Assembly (NCBI GenBank): GCA_902542235.1
Contig: CACBTT010000004.1
Coordinates: 25,334 to 89,333, forward strand
Direction: 5' to 3'
Length of the DNA stretch: 64,000 nt
From: an uncultured Pelagibacteraceae bacterium
Lineage (GTDB): Bacteria; Pseudomonadota; Alphaproteobacteria; Pelagibacterales; Pelagibacteraceae
The notes under the pieces were generated by a model that had not been told where the DNA came from, did not search any database, and saw only the letters and a program-made list of their open reading frames with translations. The position numbers and the translations under genes were made by a program. Below, piece after piece: positions 53,543 through 61,633 of this stretch; positions within the stretch are counted from its first letter, which is position 1; each line of letters opens with the position of its first letter.

Positions 53543-54874
53543 TTAAAAACCTAAACTTTTACCCATTATTTTGTCAGGTAACCAAGTCACAATCTCAGGA
53601 AAAATACACAAAATAAGTATAGCTAAAGCCATAATTATCATAAATGGTATAGATCCCTTTAAAATTTCTGACAAACTAACATCTGGTGTTATACCTTTGA
53701 TTATATAAAGGTTTAATCCAACGGGTGGAGTAATAAGACCAATTTCCATATTAATTGTAAATACAATTGCAAACCAATACGGATCAAATCCCAGTTGAGT
53801 TATAACTGGTAACAATATTGCTGAAGTCATAACAATTACGGCAACTGGAGGTAAAAAGAAACCTGCAATCAAAAGAAATATATTTATTAAAATAAATACT
53901 ACCCATTTATTAGAGCTCATCTCTACCATACTTTGAGCTAATGATTGAGTTACGTAAAGTTGTGATAATGTAAATGCAAAAAGATAAGAAGCTGCGATAA
54001 TAAACATTATCATCACACTTTCTTTCATTGAAACTTTAACAATATTCCATATTTTTTTTGGTTGGTAAATTTTGTAGACGACCGCAATTAAAACAAAAAC
54101 TAAAAAGGCTCCAACCCCTGAAGCCTCTGATGGAGTAGCAACACCGCCATATAAAACATATAAAACGCCAGCAATGATTGCTAAGAAAGGAAGTATCCTT
54201 GGTAAAACCTCAATTTTTTCTTTAAAAGTTGGAGGCGTTCTATTCTTTAGAGCTTTAGCTGAATCTTTGTCAATAAAGTAACTGTGTATCAGTGCCCAGA
54301 TAGCGAACATACCTGCAAGCATAAACCCAGGTATCAATCCGCTTAAAAATAGTCTTCCAATTGATGTTCCGGTTGCAATTCCATAAACAATTAAAACAAT
54401 GCTTGGAGGAATTAATACTCCTAAAGTTCCCCCTGCTGCTATAGTGCCTGTTGCAATTTGATCTGAGTATCCTCTTTTTCTCATTTCAGGAATTCCCATA
54501 GTGCCAATTGCAGCACATGTTGCTGGACTTGATCCACTTAGTGCAGCAAAGATTGAACAAGCTCCTATATTAGAAATAACCAAACCTCCAGGCACCCTCC
54601 ATAACCATCTGTCCAATCCTGTATATAAATCTTTTCCTGCTGGAGAATTAGCTACTGCCATTCCCATTAAAATAAACATTGGTATTGAAAGCAGAACAAA
54701 TGAATTTAAACCTGCATAGAAAGTTTCAGCAAAAACATCTAACATTTGAAAACCTTCGAATGCAACTAAAAGAGCTATTGATACAAAGCTTAAACCAAAA
54801 GCAATTGGTATTCCGGAAAATAATACTATCAAAGTAAAAACAGCAACGATTATTGCAATTATTAATGGATCCAT
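53543..54874 (-). CDS. dctM: TRAP transporter large permease (DctM type)
   Basis: A 443-residue inner-membrane subunit with about 12 helices. Family blocks: FSGIPIAFGLSFVSIALLVA, SIPMFILMGMAVANSPAGKD, GASCIFAALSGSSPA-like INIGACSIFAALSGSS and GTMGIPEMRKRGYS. It carries the substrate across with sodium, fed by the binding protein DctP. The start overlaps the dctQ stop by one base. Substrate inferred to be a small dicarboxylate such as malonate from the decarboxylase next door. Confidence 0.95.
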   Translation of the reverse strand: MDPLIIAIIVAVFTLIVLFSGIPIAFGLSFVSIALLVAFEGFQMLDVFAETFYAGLNSFVLLSIPMFILMGMAVANSPAGKDLYTGLDRWLWRVPGGLVISNIGACSIFAALSGSSPATCAAIGTMGIPEMRKRGYSDQIATGTIAAGGTLGVLIPPSIVLIVYGIATGTSIGRLFLSGLIPGFMLAGMFAIWALIHSYFIDKDSAKALKNRTPPTFKEKIEVLPRILPFLAIIAGVLYVLYGGVATPSEASGVGAFLVFVLIAVVYKIYQPKKIWNIVKVSMKESVMIMFIIAASYLFAFTLSQLYVTQSLAQSMVEMSSNKWVVFILINIFLLIAGFFLPPVAVIVMTSAILLPVITQLGFDPYWFAIVFTINMEIGLITPPVGLNLYIIKGITPDVSLSEILKGSIPFMIIMALAILILCIFPEIVTWLPDKIMGKSLGF

Positions 54875-55368
54875 TAGTTAGAATCCTTTTCGTCTGTAAG
54901 CTTAATAATCTCTGCTATATATTGTAAAATCATTAATGCAGCACCTATCATCATTGAAGAATATGGTACCCACAAAGGAGGGTCCCAAACTGTTCCTGTT
55001 GAGTAATTTTTAGTAAACGCTTCCTCAACCATTAAAAAACCAAAATAAAATAAAATTAAAAAGAATAATAAACTGACTAAGGAAGTAAAAATTTTAAGTC
55101 TTAAAATATTTTTTTTTGACAAAAAATCGTAAATCCACTCCATGCTGACGTGAGCTTTTTCACTTAAAACATATGCACTTCCTATAAATGTTGAAGCAAC
55201 AAGAAGCATTGTAACTAATTCAGTTTGCCAAGTTATAGCTCTTTGAAAAAAGTATCTTTCAAAAACTAATTCAACAATTACAAGAATTGATAAGAGTAAA
55301 GCTAATACAGCAAAAGCTCCGCAAGCTCTTGCAACATAATCACAGAATTTTAAGTATTTTTCTTTCAT
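54874..55368 (-). CDS. dctQ: TRAP transporter small permease (DctQ type)
   Basis: A 164-residue protein with four membrane helices and the ITWQTELVTMLLVASTFIGS and EKAHVSMEWIYDF segments of DctQ. It is needed for DctM function. Its ATG abuts the U-run of a hairpin (55369-55404) that also contains the AGGGG ribosome site. It lies 50 bp after dctP. Confidence 0.94.
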   Translation of the reverse strand: MKEKYLKFCDYVARACGAFAVLALLLSILVIVELVFERYFFQRAITWQTELVTMLLVASTFIGSAYVLSEKAHVSMEWIYDFLSKKNILRLKIFTSLVSLLFFLILFYFGFLMVEEAFTKNYSTGTVWDPPLWVPYSSMMIGAALMILQYIAEIIKLTDEKDSN

Positions 55369-55404
55369 AAAAAAACCCCTACTTATAGAGAATAAATAGG
55401 GGTT
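55369..55404 (-). terminator. Intra-operon hairpin with T-run between dctP and dctQ
   Basis: On the minus strand: AACCCCTA (55404-55397), a 15-nt loop, TAGGGGTT (55381-55374), then TTTTT directly before the dctQ ATG. It is shaped like an intrinsic terminator. The AGGGG in its 3' arm is also the likely ribosome site of dctQ, so the hairpin could both reduce read-through and mask dctQ translation. This would give more binding protein than permease. Confidence 0.75.
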
Positions 55405-55418
55405 CTTTATATATTATT

Positions 55419-56429
55419 TTATTTAACTGCTAAAGCCATTTCCATTAGCTTATCGCCACCTGGAACTTTTTCAGCAAAAGCTTTGTGAGATGATTTTATT
55501 GCAATATCAACCCATGCAGCATGATCATCAGCATCCATATACACTAATTTAACACCTGCAGCTTTGTATGCTTCCTCAAACTTTTTATCTAAGTTTTCTA
55601 CTTGAGCTGTCATATATTTCTCAGCAACTTTTCCTGCTTTCATTAAAGCCACTTGCTGACTTGAATTTAATGCATTGTAGCTTTTCTTAGACATTAAAAT
55701 TGGCTCATACATAAACCATAAACCAAATTTTCCTGGAGGAGTTGCACATTTCACTTGTTCGTAAATTTTGTAACTTACAAAACTTCCTGAACTAGTATTT
55801 GCACCTGTTAATACACCAGTTTGTAATCCAGTATAAATTTCAGATGATGGCATACTTTGAATACCTGCACCAGCAGCTTCTAACATTTGGTTGAAAGCTT
55901 TTCCTGCAGCTCTCATCACTTGTCCTTTAGCATCACTTGGATTCTTTATACATTTAGTTTTTGATGCGAAACCACCACCTAACCATGCATCAGATAATAC
56001 TACAACACCAGCATCACTGATTATTTTTTTAATCTCAGTCATCATTGGACCTTTGTTAAATCTCAATGCATGCTCATGATTTTTTACAGTTCCTGGCATC
56101 AATGTAGCATCAAACTCTGGATGGAATTTTGATGCGTAAGCTAATGGGAAAGCAGAAATATCTAATTGACCTGTAGTCATAGGTTTCCACTGTTCTTTTG
56201 GCTTATAAAGTGACTTAGCTGGATAAATTCTAATTTCTAAATCAACGTTTGCTTTTTTTACTTCATCAGCAATAATTTGTACCATTTCATGACGTGGGTC
56301 AAAAGAGCCATCGGCTCTTGGTGTACCTGGCCATTGGTGACTTGCTTTTAATGTAACTGCATATGCAGATCCTACTATTGAAAAAGCTATTATTATTGAA
56401 GACAAATATAATGTTATTTTTCTTAACAT
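55419..56429 (-). CDS. dctP: TRAP transporter substrate-binding protein (DctP type)
   Basis: A 336-residue periplasmic protein with a signal peptide (MLRKITLYLSSIIIAFSIVGSAYA). The mature part has the DctP layout: ASHQWPGTPRADGSFDPRHE, then RIYPAKSLYKPKEQWKPMTTG, VVLSDAWLGGGFASK, GQVMRAAGKAFNQMLEAAGA (with the carboxylate-binding Arg region) and PSSEIYTGLQTGVL. A strong AAGGGG ribosome site precedes the start. It is the first gene of the TRAP operon, divergent from the CoA transferase gene. Confidence 0.94.
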   Translation of the reverse strand: MLRKITLYLSSIIIAFSIVGSAYAVTLKASHQWPGTPRADGSFDPRHEMVQIIADEVKKANVDLEIRIYPAKSLYKPKEQWKPMTTGQLDISAFPLAYASKFHPEFDATLMPGTVKNHEHALRFNKGPMMTEIKKIISDAGVVVLSDAWLGGGFASKTKCIKNPSDAKGQVMRAAGKAFNQMLEAAGAGIQSMPSSEIYTGLQTGVLTGANTSSGSFVSYKIYEQVKCATPPGKFGLWFMYEPILMSKKSYNALNSSQQVALMKAGKVAEKYMTAQVENLDKKFEEAYKAAGVKLVYMDADDHAAWVDIAIKSSHKAFAEKVPGGDKLMEMALAVK

Positions 56430-56511
56430 AGTTTTCCCCTTTTTATTTATAATGTTGATATTAAATTGAACTTGAGCAGAAGAGTCAATATAAGGAAATG
56501 ACGTACTTATT

Positions 56512-57657
56512 ATGGATGGTCCTTTAAAAAATTTATTAGTTGTTGATCTTACTAGGGTTTTAGTAGGTCCATATTGTACAATGATTTTATCTGATCTCGG
56601 TGCACGTGTAATTAAAGTAGAAGCACCAGAAATTGGTGACGATTCAAGAAAGTTTGGACCTTTTGTGAAAGACTATTCAGCATATTTTATGTCACTTAAC
56701 AGAGGAAAGGAAAGTATTGCTCTTAATTTGAAAAATGAAGATGACAAAAAAATCTTTGATAAAATTTTAGCGAAAGCAGATATTTTAGTAGAAAATTTTA
56801 AACCAGGTACATTAGAAAAATGGGGATATGGTTGGAAAGATGTAAGCAAAAAATATCCAAAATTAATATATGCATCTGCATCTGGTTTTGGTCAAACCGG
56901 ACCTTTAAAAGAGTTACCTGCTTATGACATGGTAGTTCAAGGAATGGGTGGACTGATGAGTGTTACAGGTCATCCAAATAGTGAACCAACAAGAGTTGGA
57001 ACATCAATTGGTGATATTACAGCAGGACTTTTTACTGCAATTGGAATTAATGCAGCTTTGTATGATAGACAAAAAACAGGTAAGGGAATGTTTATAGATG
57101 TTTCGATGTTAGACTGCCAAATTGCGATTTTAGAAAATGCAATTGCAAGATATTTATCTAAAAATGAAATTCCTAAACCGATGGGATCTAGACATCCTTC
57201 AATCGCTCCGTTTGAGGCATTTAAAACAAAAGATAGTTATATAATCATTGCTGCAGGTAACGATAAATTATATGAAAAACTTTGTGAAGTATTAGGAATA
57301 CCTGAAATGATCAGTGATAAAAGATTCAATACCAATTCACTTAGATGTGAAAATATGAATGAACTAAAATCAATTTTTGAAGATAAACTTTCTTCAAAAA
57401 GTACTTCTGAATGGGTAAGTGAAATGGAAAAATTAAAGATACCTTGCGGACCAATATTTAATATAAAAGAAGCGGTAGAAAATCCTCAAGTCGAAGCAAG
57501 AAACATGATTGTTAAAGCCTATCATAAAGTAGTTGGTGATTTTAGATTGGCAGGAAATCCCATAAAAATGTCTTCATACGAGGATAAAAGTACTAGAGGG
57601 GACATTCCTGATCTTGATGAACACAGGGAACAAATATTAAAAGAGTTTCTCAATTAA
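56512..57657 (+). CDS. CaiB/BaiF family (class III) CoA transferase
   Basis: A 381-residue enzyme that moves CoA between carboxylic acids. Blocks: [64 protein letters not shown] and the catalytic Asp region [12 protein letters not shown]. Divergent from dctP with 82 bp between. Context suggests that it activates the imported acid for malonyl-CoA decarboxylase; the actual donor and acceptor are not predictable from sequence. Confidence 0.9.
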   Translation: MDGPLKNLLVVDLTRVLVGPYCTMILSDLGARVIKVEAPEIGDDSRKFGPFVKDYSAYFMSLNRGKESIALNLKNEDDKKIFDKILAKADILVENFKPGTLEKWGYGWKDVSKKYPKLIYASASGFGQTGPLKELPAYDMVVQGMGGLMSVTGHPNSEPTRVGTSIGDITAGLFTAIGINAALYDRQKTGKGMFIDVSMLDCQIAILENAIARYLSKNEIPKPMGSRHPSIAPFEAFKTKDSYIIIAAGNDKLYEKLCEVLGIPEMISDKRFNTNSLRCENMNELKSIFEDKLSSKSTSEWVSEMEKLKIPCGPIFNIKEAVENPQVEARNMIVKAYHKVVGDFRLAGNPIKMSSYEDKSTRGDIPDLDEHREQILKEFLN

Positions 57658-58181
57658 GAATTATTTTCTTCGTCGCTTACGTTATCTGAAACTTGTTCTT
57701 CTGCTTCTGAAACTTGATCTAGTGAAACGTCATCATTTTCTTCGGCCTGACTTGGAGCTTCTACATTAACATCAGGTTGAGCTGATGGTGATAATTCAGC
57801 AAGATCTTCTTTTGAAACTTGAATTTTTTCAGGGATTTTTCTAGCTCTTTTAGAAGGAAGAATTGGTACACCACTTTTTGAGATTTCACCTTTGTACAAA
57901 TTCTCAAAATCATCACCAATATCTTCATCTTCTTCAGCAGTATCATCAATTTGTTCTACATGTTTTCTTAGTTTGTAAACTGCAGCTTCGGTTAAATCTG
58001 GAACTTTAATTGTTTCTTCAGCTATTTCTCTTAAAGCTATAACTGTATGCTTGTCGTTATCTCTATCTAACGTAGGTTCAATTCCTGAATTAAGTTGAGT
58101 GGCTCTTTCTTTAGCAACCAAAACTAATTCATAAGGACTATCTACTTTGTCTATACAGTCTTCAACGGTAACTCTTGCCAT
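57654..58181 (-). CDS. rpoZ: RNA polymerase omega subunit with long acidic tail
   Basis: Omega helps assemble the beta' subunit. Residues 1 to about 100 are the omega core ([46 protein letters not shown]). Residues about 100-175 form an extra tail rich in Asp, Glu and Ser with two short basic patches ([12 protein letters not shown]), predicted to be disordered. The total of 175 residues is well above the usual 70-130. It overlaps the 3' end of the convergent CoA transferase gene by 4 bp. Confidence 0.92.
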   Translation of the reverse strand: MARVTVEDCIDKVDSPYELVLVAKERATQLNSGIEPTLDRDNDKHTVIALREIAEETIKVPDLTEAAVYKLRKHVEQIDDTAEEDEDIGDDFENLYKGEISKSGVPILPSKRARKIPEKIQVSKEDLAELSPSAQPDVNVEAPSQAEENDDVSLDQVSEAEEQVSDNVSDEENNS

Positions 58182-58223
58182 GGGCGATTAAATATACTCC
58201 AAGATCAACAAAATCAAGTATTT

Positions 58224-59432
58224 TTACACTAAAATTGGATTTAATTTTTTTCTAACTAAAAAAAGAAGAATAAAAGAAATAAGTATATAAAGTGCAGATA
58301 ATATAGCAATTTTCTCAATTGAAAATCCAATATCAATTAAAATTCCAAAAAGAGCAGTTCCAAAAGCAGTTGAAAAAACCATAAGAGCAGTGGTCAAAGC
58401 TTTAATGGATCCAATATGCTTTACACCATAAACCTCAGCCCAAGTAGAAGATCCCAAAACGTTTGCCAAACCATTTGATATTCCAATTAAACCTAGAAAT
58501 ATAAATGCAGTAAATTGTGCATCAAAATAAATAATTACAAAAGTCGATAGAAATAAAGGAATATTCATAAAAATTAAAAGTTTTCGACTTGTAAATTTAT
58601 CAATTAAAAAACCAGATATTAAAAGTGTAATTACTGAAAATACTGAATAAGACATAAAAGACTGAGCAATTACAAATGGTCCCCAGTTTTTTGATTCAGT
58701 AATAAATGACTGATAAACAAATACACCAGTTGCAATCCAAGGCATGGCTAGCATATTCATACTTACTATATAAAATTTATAATCTTTTATTACTTCAATT
58801 CTTTTCCATTGCTTAATATTTTCCTCTTTAAATTCTTCACCTTCAGTGCTTTCTCTCGTATCAAGTTTAACAGTTCGAACTAGAAAGAATGATGCAATCG
58901 GTAAAAATATTAAAATTAATAAAGCAATTACTGTCCAAATATTTTGCCAAGTTGTTAATGACAACAAAAATACCATTAAAACAGGTAAAATAAATTCAGC
59001 ACTTGATAAACCAAACCAGCAAATACTTAATGCCCTACCCCTAGATTTTGTAAAATATCTTGAAACTGTTGTTGTTGCAGTATGAGACATCATTCCCTGT
59101 CCTGAAAATCTCATTAAGAAAATTGCAATGAATAAAAAAACTATCGATGAAATTTTTGAAAAGAAAAAACAGGAAAAAGATAAAAGTAATGTTACATAGA
59201 TTGCAAATCCGAAAATATTTATATCGTCAATTTTCTTTCCAACCCATATAAGTAGTAAACTACTGCACAATGTTGCAGATGCATATATTGAGCCAAATTG
59301 TCCATGAGTTATCGAGAGCGTCTCTCTTATACTTGTATTGAATATTCCAAGAAAAAAACTCTGTCCAAAGCTTGAAAAAAATGTAAATATAAATCCAAAT
59401 ACAATTACTTTTAAACTTAAATTTTTAAACAT
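58224..59432 (-). CDS. Major facilitator superfamily transporter
   Basis: A 402-residue protein with 12 predicted helices and an MFS layout (FGQSFFLGIF and TLSITHGQFGSIYASATLCS in the N-terminal half, an RFSGQGMMSHTATTTVSRYF loop and ISGFLIDKFTSRKLLIF in the second half). Resembles the nitrate/oxalate-formate-like or MCT-like subgroups; substrate unknown. Divergent from the hydroxyisobutyrate-dehydrogenase-like gene with only 8 bp between ATG codons. Confidence 0.85.
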   Translation of the reverse strand: MFKNLSLKVIVFGFIFTFFSSFGQSFFLGIFNTSIRETLSITHGQFGSIYASATLCSSLLLIWVGKKIDDINIFGFAIYVTLLLSFSCFFFSKISSIVFLFIAIFLMRFSGQGMMSHTATTTVSRYFTKSRGRALSICWFGLSSAEFILPVLMVFLLSLTTWQNIWTVIALLILIFLPIASFFLVRTVKLDTRESTEGEEFKEENIKQWKRIEVIKDYKFYIVSMNMLAMPWIATGVFVYQSFITESKNWGPFVIAQSFMSYSVFSVITLLISGFLIDKFTSRKLLIFMNIPLFLSTFVIIYFDAQFTAFIFLGLIGISNGLANVLGSSTWAEVYGVKHIGSIKALTTALMVFSTAFGTALFGILIDIGFSIEKIAILSALYILISFILLFLVRKKLNPILV

Positions 59433-59440
59433 AAAAAAAT

Positions 59441-60316
59441 ATGACTTCTAAAGTTGCTTTCATAGGTCTTGGTGTAATGGGTTATCCAATGGCAGGATAT
59501 ATATCAAAAGCAGGACATAATGTAACTGTTTTTAACAGAACAAAATCAAAAGCAGAAAAATGGATTGGTGAATACAAAGGTAATATGGCTGATACACCAT
59601 CAGAAGCTGCTAAAGATGCTGATTTTATTTTTACCTGTGTTGGGAATGACGATGATTTAAGACAAGTTTCATTAGGAGAACATGGATTATTTCATAATGC
59701 CAAAGAAGGATGCGTATATATAGATAATTCAACAGTGTCTGCTGAAATTTCTAGAGAACTTTATAAAGCTGCAAAAGATAAAGGATTTGGTTTTTTAGAT
59801 GCTCCTATATCTGGAGGACAATCAGGTGCTGAAGGTGGAATATTAACTGTCATGGTTGGTGGCGATGAAAATGATTTTAAAAAAGCAGAGCCAATAATTG
59901 ATTGTTATAGTAAAAAAGTAACTTTAATCGGACCATCAGGTAGTGGACAATTAACTAAGATGGTTAATCAAATGTGTATTGGTGGTTTAGTTCAAGGATT
60001 ATCAGAGGCAGTAAATTTTGGAATTAATGCAGGTTTAGATATGGATAAAGTTATGGAAACTATTTCCAAAGGTGCAGCTCAATCTTGGCAAATGGAAAAT
60101 AGATATAAAACTATGGTAGCAGATAAATTTGATTACGGATTTGCTGTAGATTGGATGAGAAAAGATTTAAAAATTTGTATTGAAGAAGCAAAAAGAAATG
60201 GTTCACCTGTTCCAGTAACTGAAATTGTTGATGGTTATTATGCTGAAGTTCAAAAAATGGGTGGAAACCGTTGGGATAGCTCAAGTTTAATAGCTAGACT
60301 AAAAAAGAAAAAGTAA
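59441..60316 (+). CDS. 3-hydroxyisobutyrate dehydrogenase-family protein
   Basis: A 291-residue beta-hydroxyacid dehydrogenase. The NAD-binding motif is VAFIGLGVMGYPMAGYISKA at residues 5-24, substrate-binding FLDAPISGGQSGAEGGILTVM near 110-130, the catalytic Lys in GSGQLTKMVNQMCIGG (residue about 170) and DWMRKDLKICIEEAKR near 230. It oxidises 3-hydroxyisobutyrate or reduces tartronate semialdehyde; the family does not distinguish these here. The next gene follows after 2 bp. Confidence 0.9.
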   Translation: MTSKVAFIGLGVMGYPMAGYISKAGHNVTVFNRTKSKAEKWIGEYKGNMADTPSEAAKDADFIFTCVGNDDDLRQVSLGEHGLFHNAKEGCVYIDNSTVSAEISRELYKAAKDKGFGFLDAPISGGQSGAEGGILTVMVGGDENDFKKAEPIIDCYSKKVTLIGPSGSGQLTKMVNQMCIGGLVQGLSEAVNFGINAGLDMDKVMETISKGAAQSWQMENRYKTMVADKFDYGFAVDWMRKDLKICIEEAKRNGSPVPVTEIVDGYYAEVQKMGGNRWDSSSLIARLKKKK

Positions 60317-60318
60317 TT

Positions 60319-60924
60319 GTGTCTACCACTGTTCCTTACTACGAGGATTTTTCAGAAATTAAAAAAAAAATTTGGTTAATGCTAACTGATGCGGTTACTA
60401 ATAGATCATCTCCTTTTAGAATACCTGTTTTTTCATGTGGAAGTGAGAACGATATCGAAAGTAGAATTGTTGTTCTTAGAAAATCAGATGAACAAAATAA
60501 TTTAGTACAATTCCACAGTGATATTAGATCTGATAAAATTAAAATCTTAGAAAAAAATCCTAATTCATCTTTGTTATTTTATGATAAAGATGAAAAAATT
60601 CAGGTTAGATTAAAAGTTGAAGCAATTATTAATCACAATAATGATATAACAAAACAATCTTGGGAAAAAACTCAACATATAAGTCGGAAATGTTATTTAG
60701 TAGATAATGGACCAGGTACAGAGACTGATATTCCAACATCTGGTTTAAAACCTGAATTAGATAATTTTGATTACACAAAAGAACAAAGTGAAGAAGGATA
60801 TAAAAACTTTACTGTTATACAGTGTAAAATTAAATCTATGGAATGGCTATATTTAGCTGCAAAAGGTCATAGAAGAGCTAGATTTGATATTAATAGTAGT
60901 AAAGATACTTGGTTGGTACCGTAA
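60319..60924 (+). CDS. Pyridoxamine-5'-phosphate-oxidase-like FMN-binding protein
   Basis: A 201-residue split-barrel protein: FSEIKKKIWLMLTDAVTNRS, FRIPVFSCGSENDIESRIVVLRK, LVQFHSDIRSDKIKILEKNP and a final MEWLYLAAKGHRRARFDI, matching the PNPOx-like family with alternate C-terminus. GTG start at 60319, 2 bp after the previous stop. It is probably a flavin-dependent reductase rather than the vitamin B6 enzyme. The stop overlaps the next ATG by one base (TAATG). Confidence 0.82.
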   Translation: MSTTVPYYEDFSEIKKKIWLMLTDAVTNRSSPFRIPVFSCGSENDIESRIVVLRKSDEQNNLVQFHSDIRSDKIKILEKNPNSSLLFYDKDEKIQVRLKVEAIINHNNDITKQSWEKTQHISRKCYLVDNGPGTETDIPTSGLKPELDNFDYTKEQSEEGYKNFTVIQCKIKSMEWLYLAAKGHRRARFDINSSKDTWLVP

Positions 60925-61319
60925 TGAAAAAATATGAAGCTATGGTTTTATCATGTATGGATCCAAGGTTTCAGCCAAAAGTTTTTAATTATTTAAAAAA
61001 AAAGAAATTAACTGGAAAATATAGCTCATTTACTATTGCTGGAGCAGCCGTTGGTGTAACTTCTAAAAAATTTAAAAAATGGTAATCAACCTTTTTGGAT
61101 AATTTATCAACTTCAATAAAGTTACATAATATAAGAAAATTAATAGTAATTAATCACGAAGATTGTGGTGCAGCTAAAATAGTGAATGGAAAGAAAGAAT
61201 TTAATTCAACTATTGAAAAGAAAATTCACAAGGATTCTTTTAAAAAAATCAAATCAATCATAAATAGAAAGTTTCCAGAGTTAAAAATAAATTTTAAAAT
61301 TTTGTCGCTAAAAGATTAA
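60924..61319 (+). pseudogene. Beta-carbonic-anhydrase-like gene interrupted by an in-frame TAA
   Basis: One reading frame runs from ATG 60924 to TAA 61319 with a single internal TAA at 61083-61085 (codon 54). The first part (53 codons) has LSCMDPRFQP, with the beta-carbonic-anhydrase C-x-D-x-R motif (C11, D13, R15). The second part, in the same frame, has NHEDCGAAKI (H78, C81), supplying the other two zinc ligands. Separately, neither part can form the zinc site. A single C-to-T change from CAA (Gln) would create the stop. It could be a young pseudogene, a base-call error or read-through; the rest of the frame shows no decay. Confidence 0.85.
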
Positions 61320-61323
61320 TCTT

Positions 61324-61614
61324 TCAAAGTCCTTTAATTATTATATTCGTCCCCTCAGCATTATCTAATCTTATTTGTTTTATTGGTTTATATTCTTCTG
61401 AATTATACCATTCAAGAGCTCTCTCATAGCTTGGAAATTTTAGAATAATTATTCTTGGAAAATTAGTTTCTCCATCAAATATTTGATATTCACCATTTCT
61501 AACTAAGAACTCTCCATCAAATTTTTTTACAATTGGATTAACTTTTTCAATGTACTCTTTATAATTTTCTGGATTAGTTACTCTTAATTGCGCAATTACA
61601 TACCCTGCCGACAT
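61324..61614 (-). CDS. DUF1330 family protein
   Basis: A 96-residue small protein with the DUF1330 ferredoxin-like pattern: GYVIAQLRVTNPENYKEYIE, KFDGEFLVRNGEYQIFDGE and IILKFPSYERALEWYNSEEY. Function unknown in the family. Convergent with the interrupted carbonic anhydrase gene, 19 bp downstream of the MORN protein gene. Confidence 0.9.
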   Translation of the reverse strand: MSAGYVIAQLRVTNPENYKEYIEKVNPIVKKFDGEFLVRNGEYQIFDGETNFPRIIILKFPSYERALEWYNSEEYKPIKQIRLDNAEGTNIIIKGL

Positions 61615-61633
61615 CTATTCTCCTTTAATTTCT

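Noticed and set aside
61095..61319. A separate 74-residue gene downstream of 61085
   Set aside because: It is in frame with the preceding 53 codons and holds the second half of the carbonic anhydrase zinc site, so the two are one interrupted gene.
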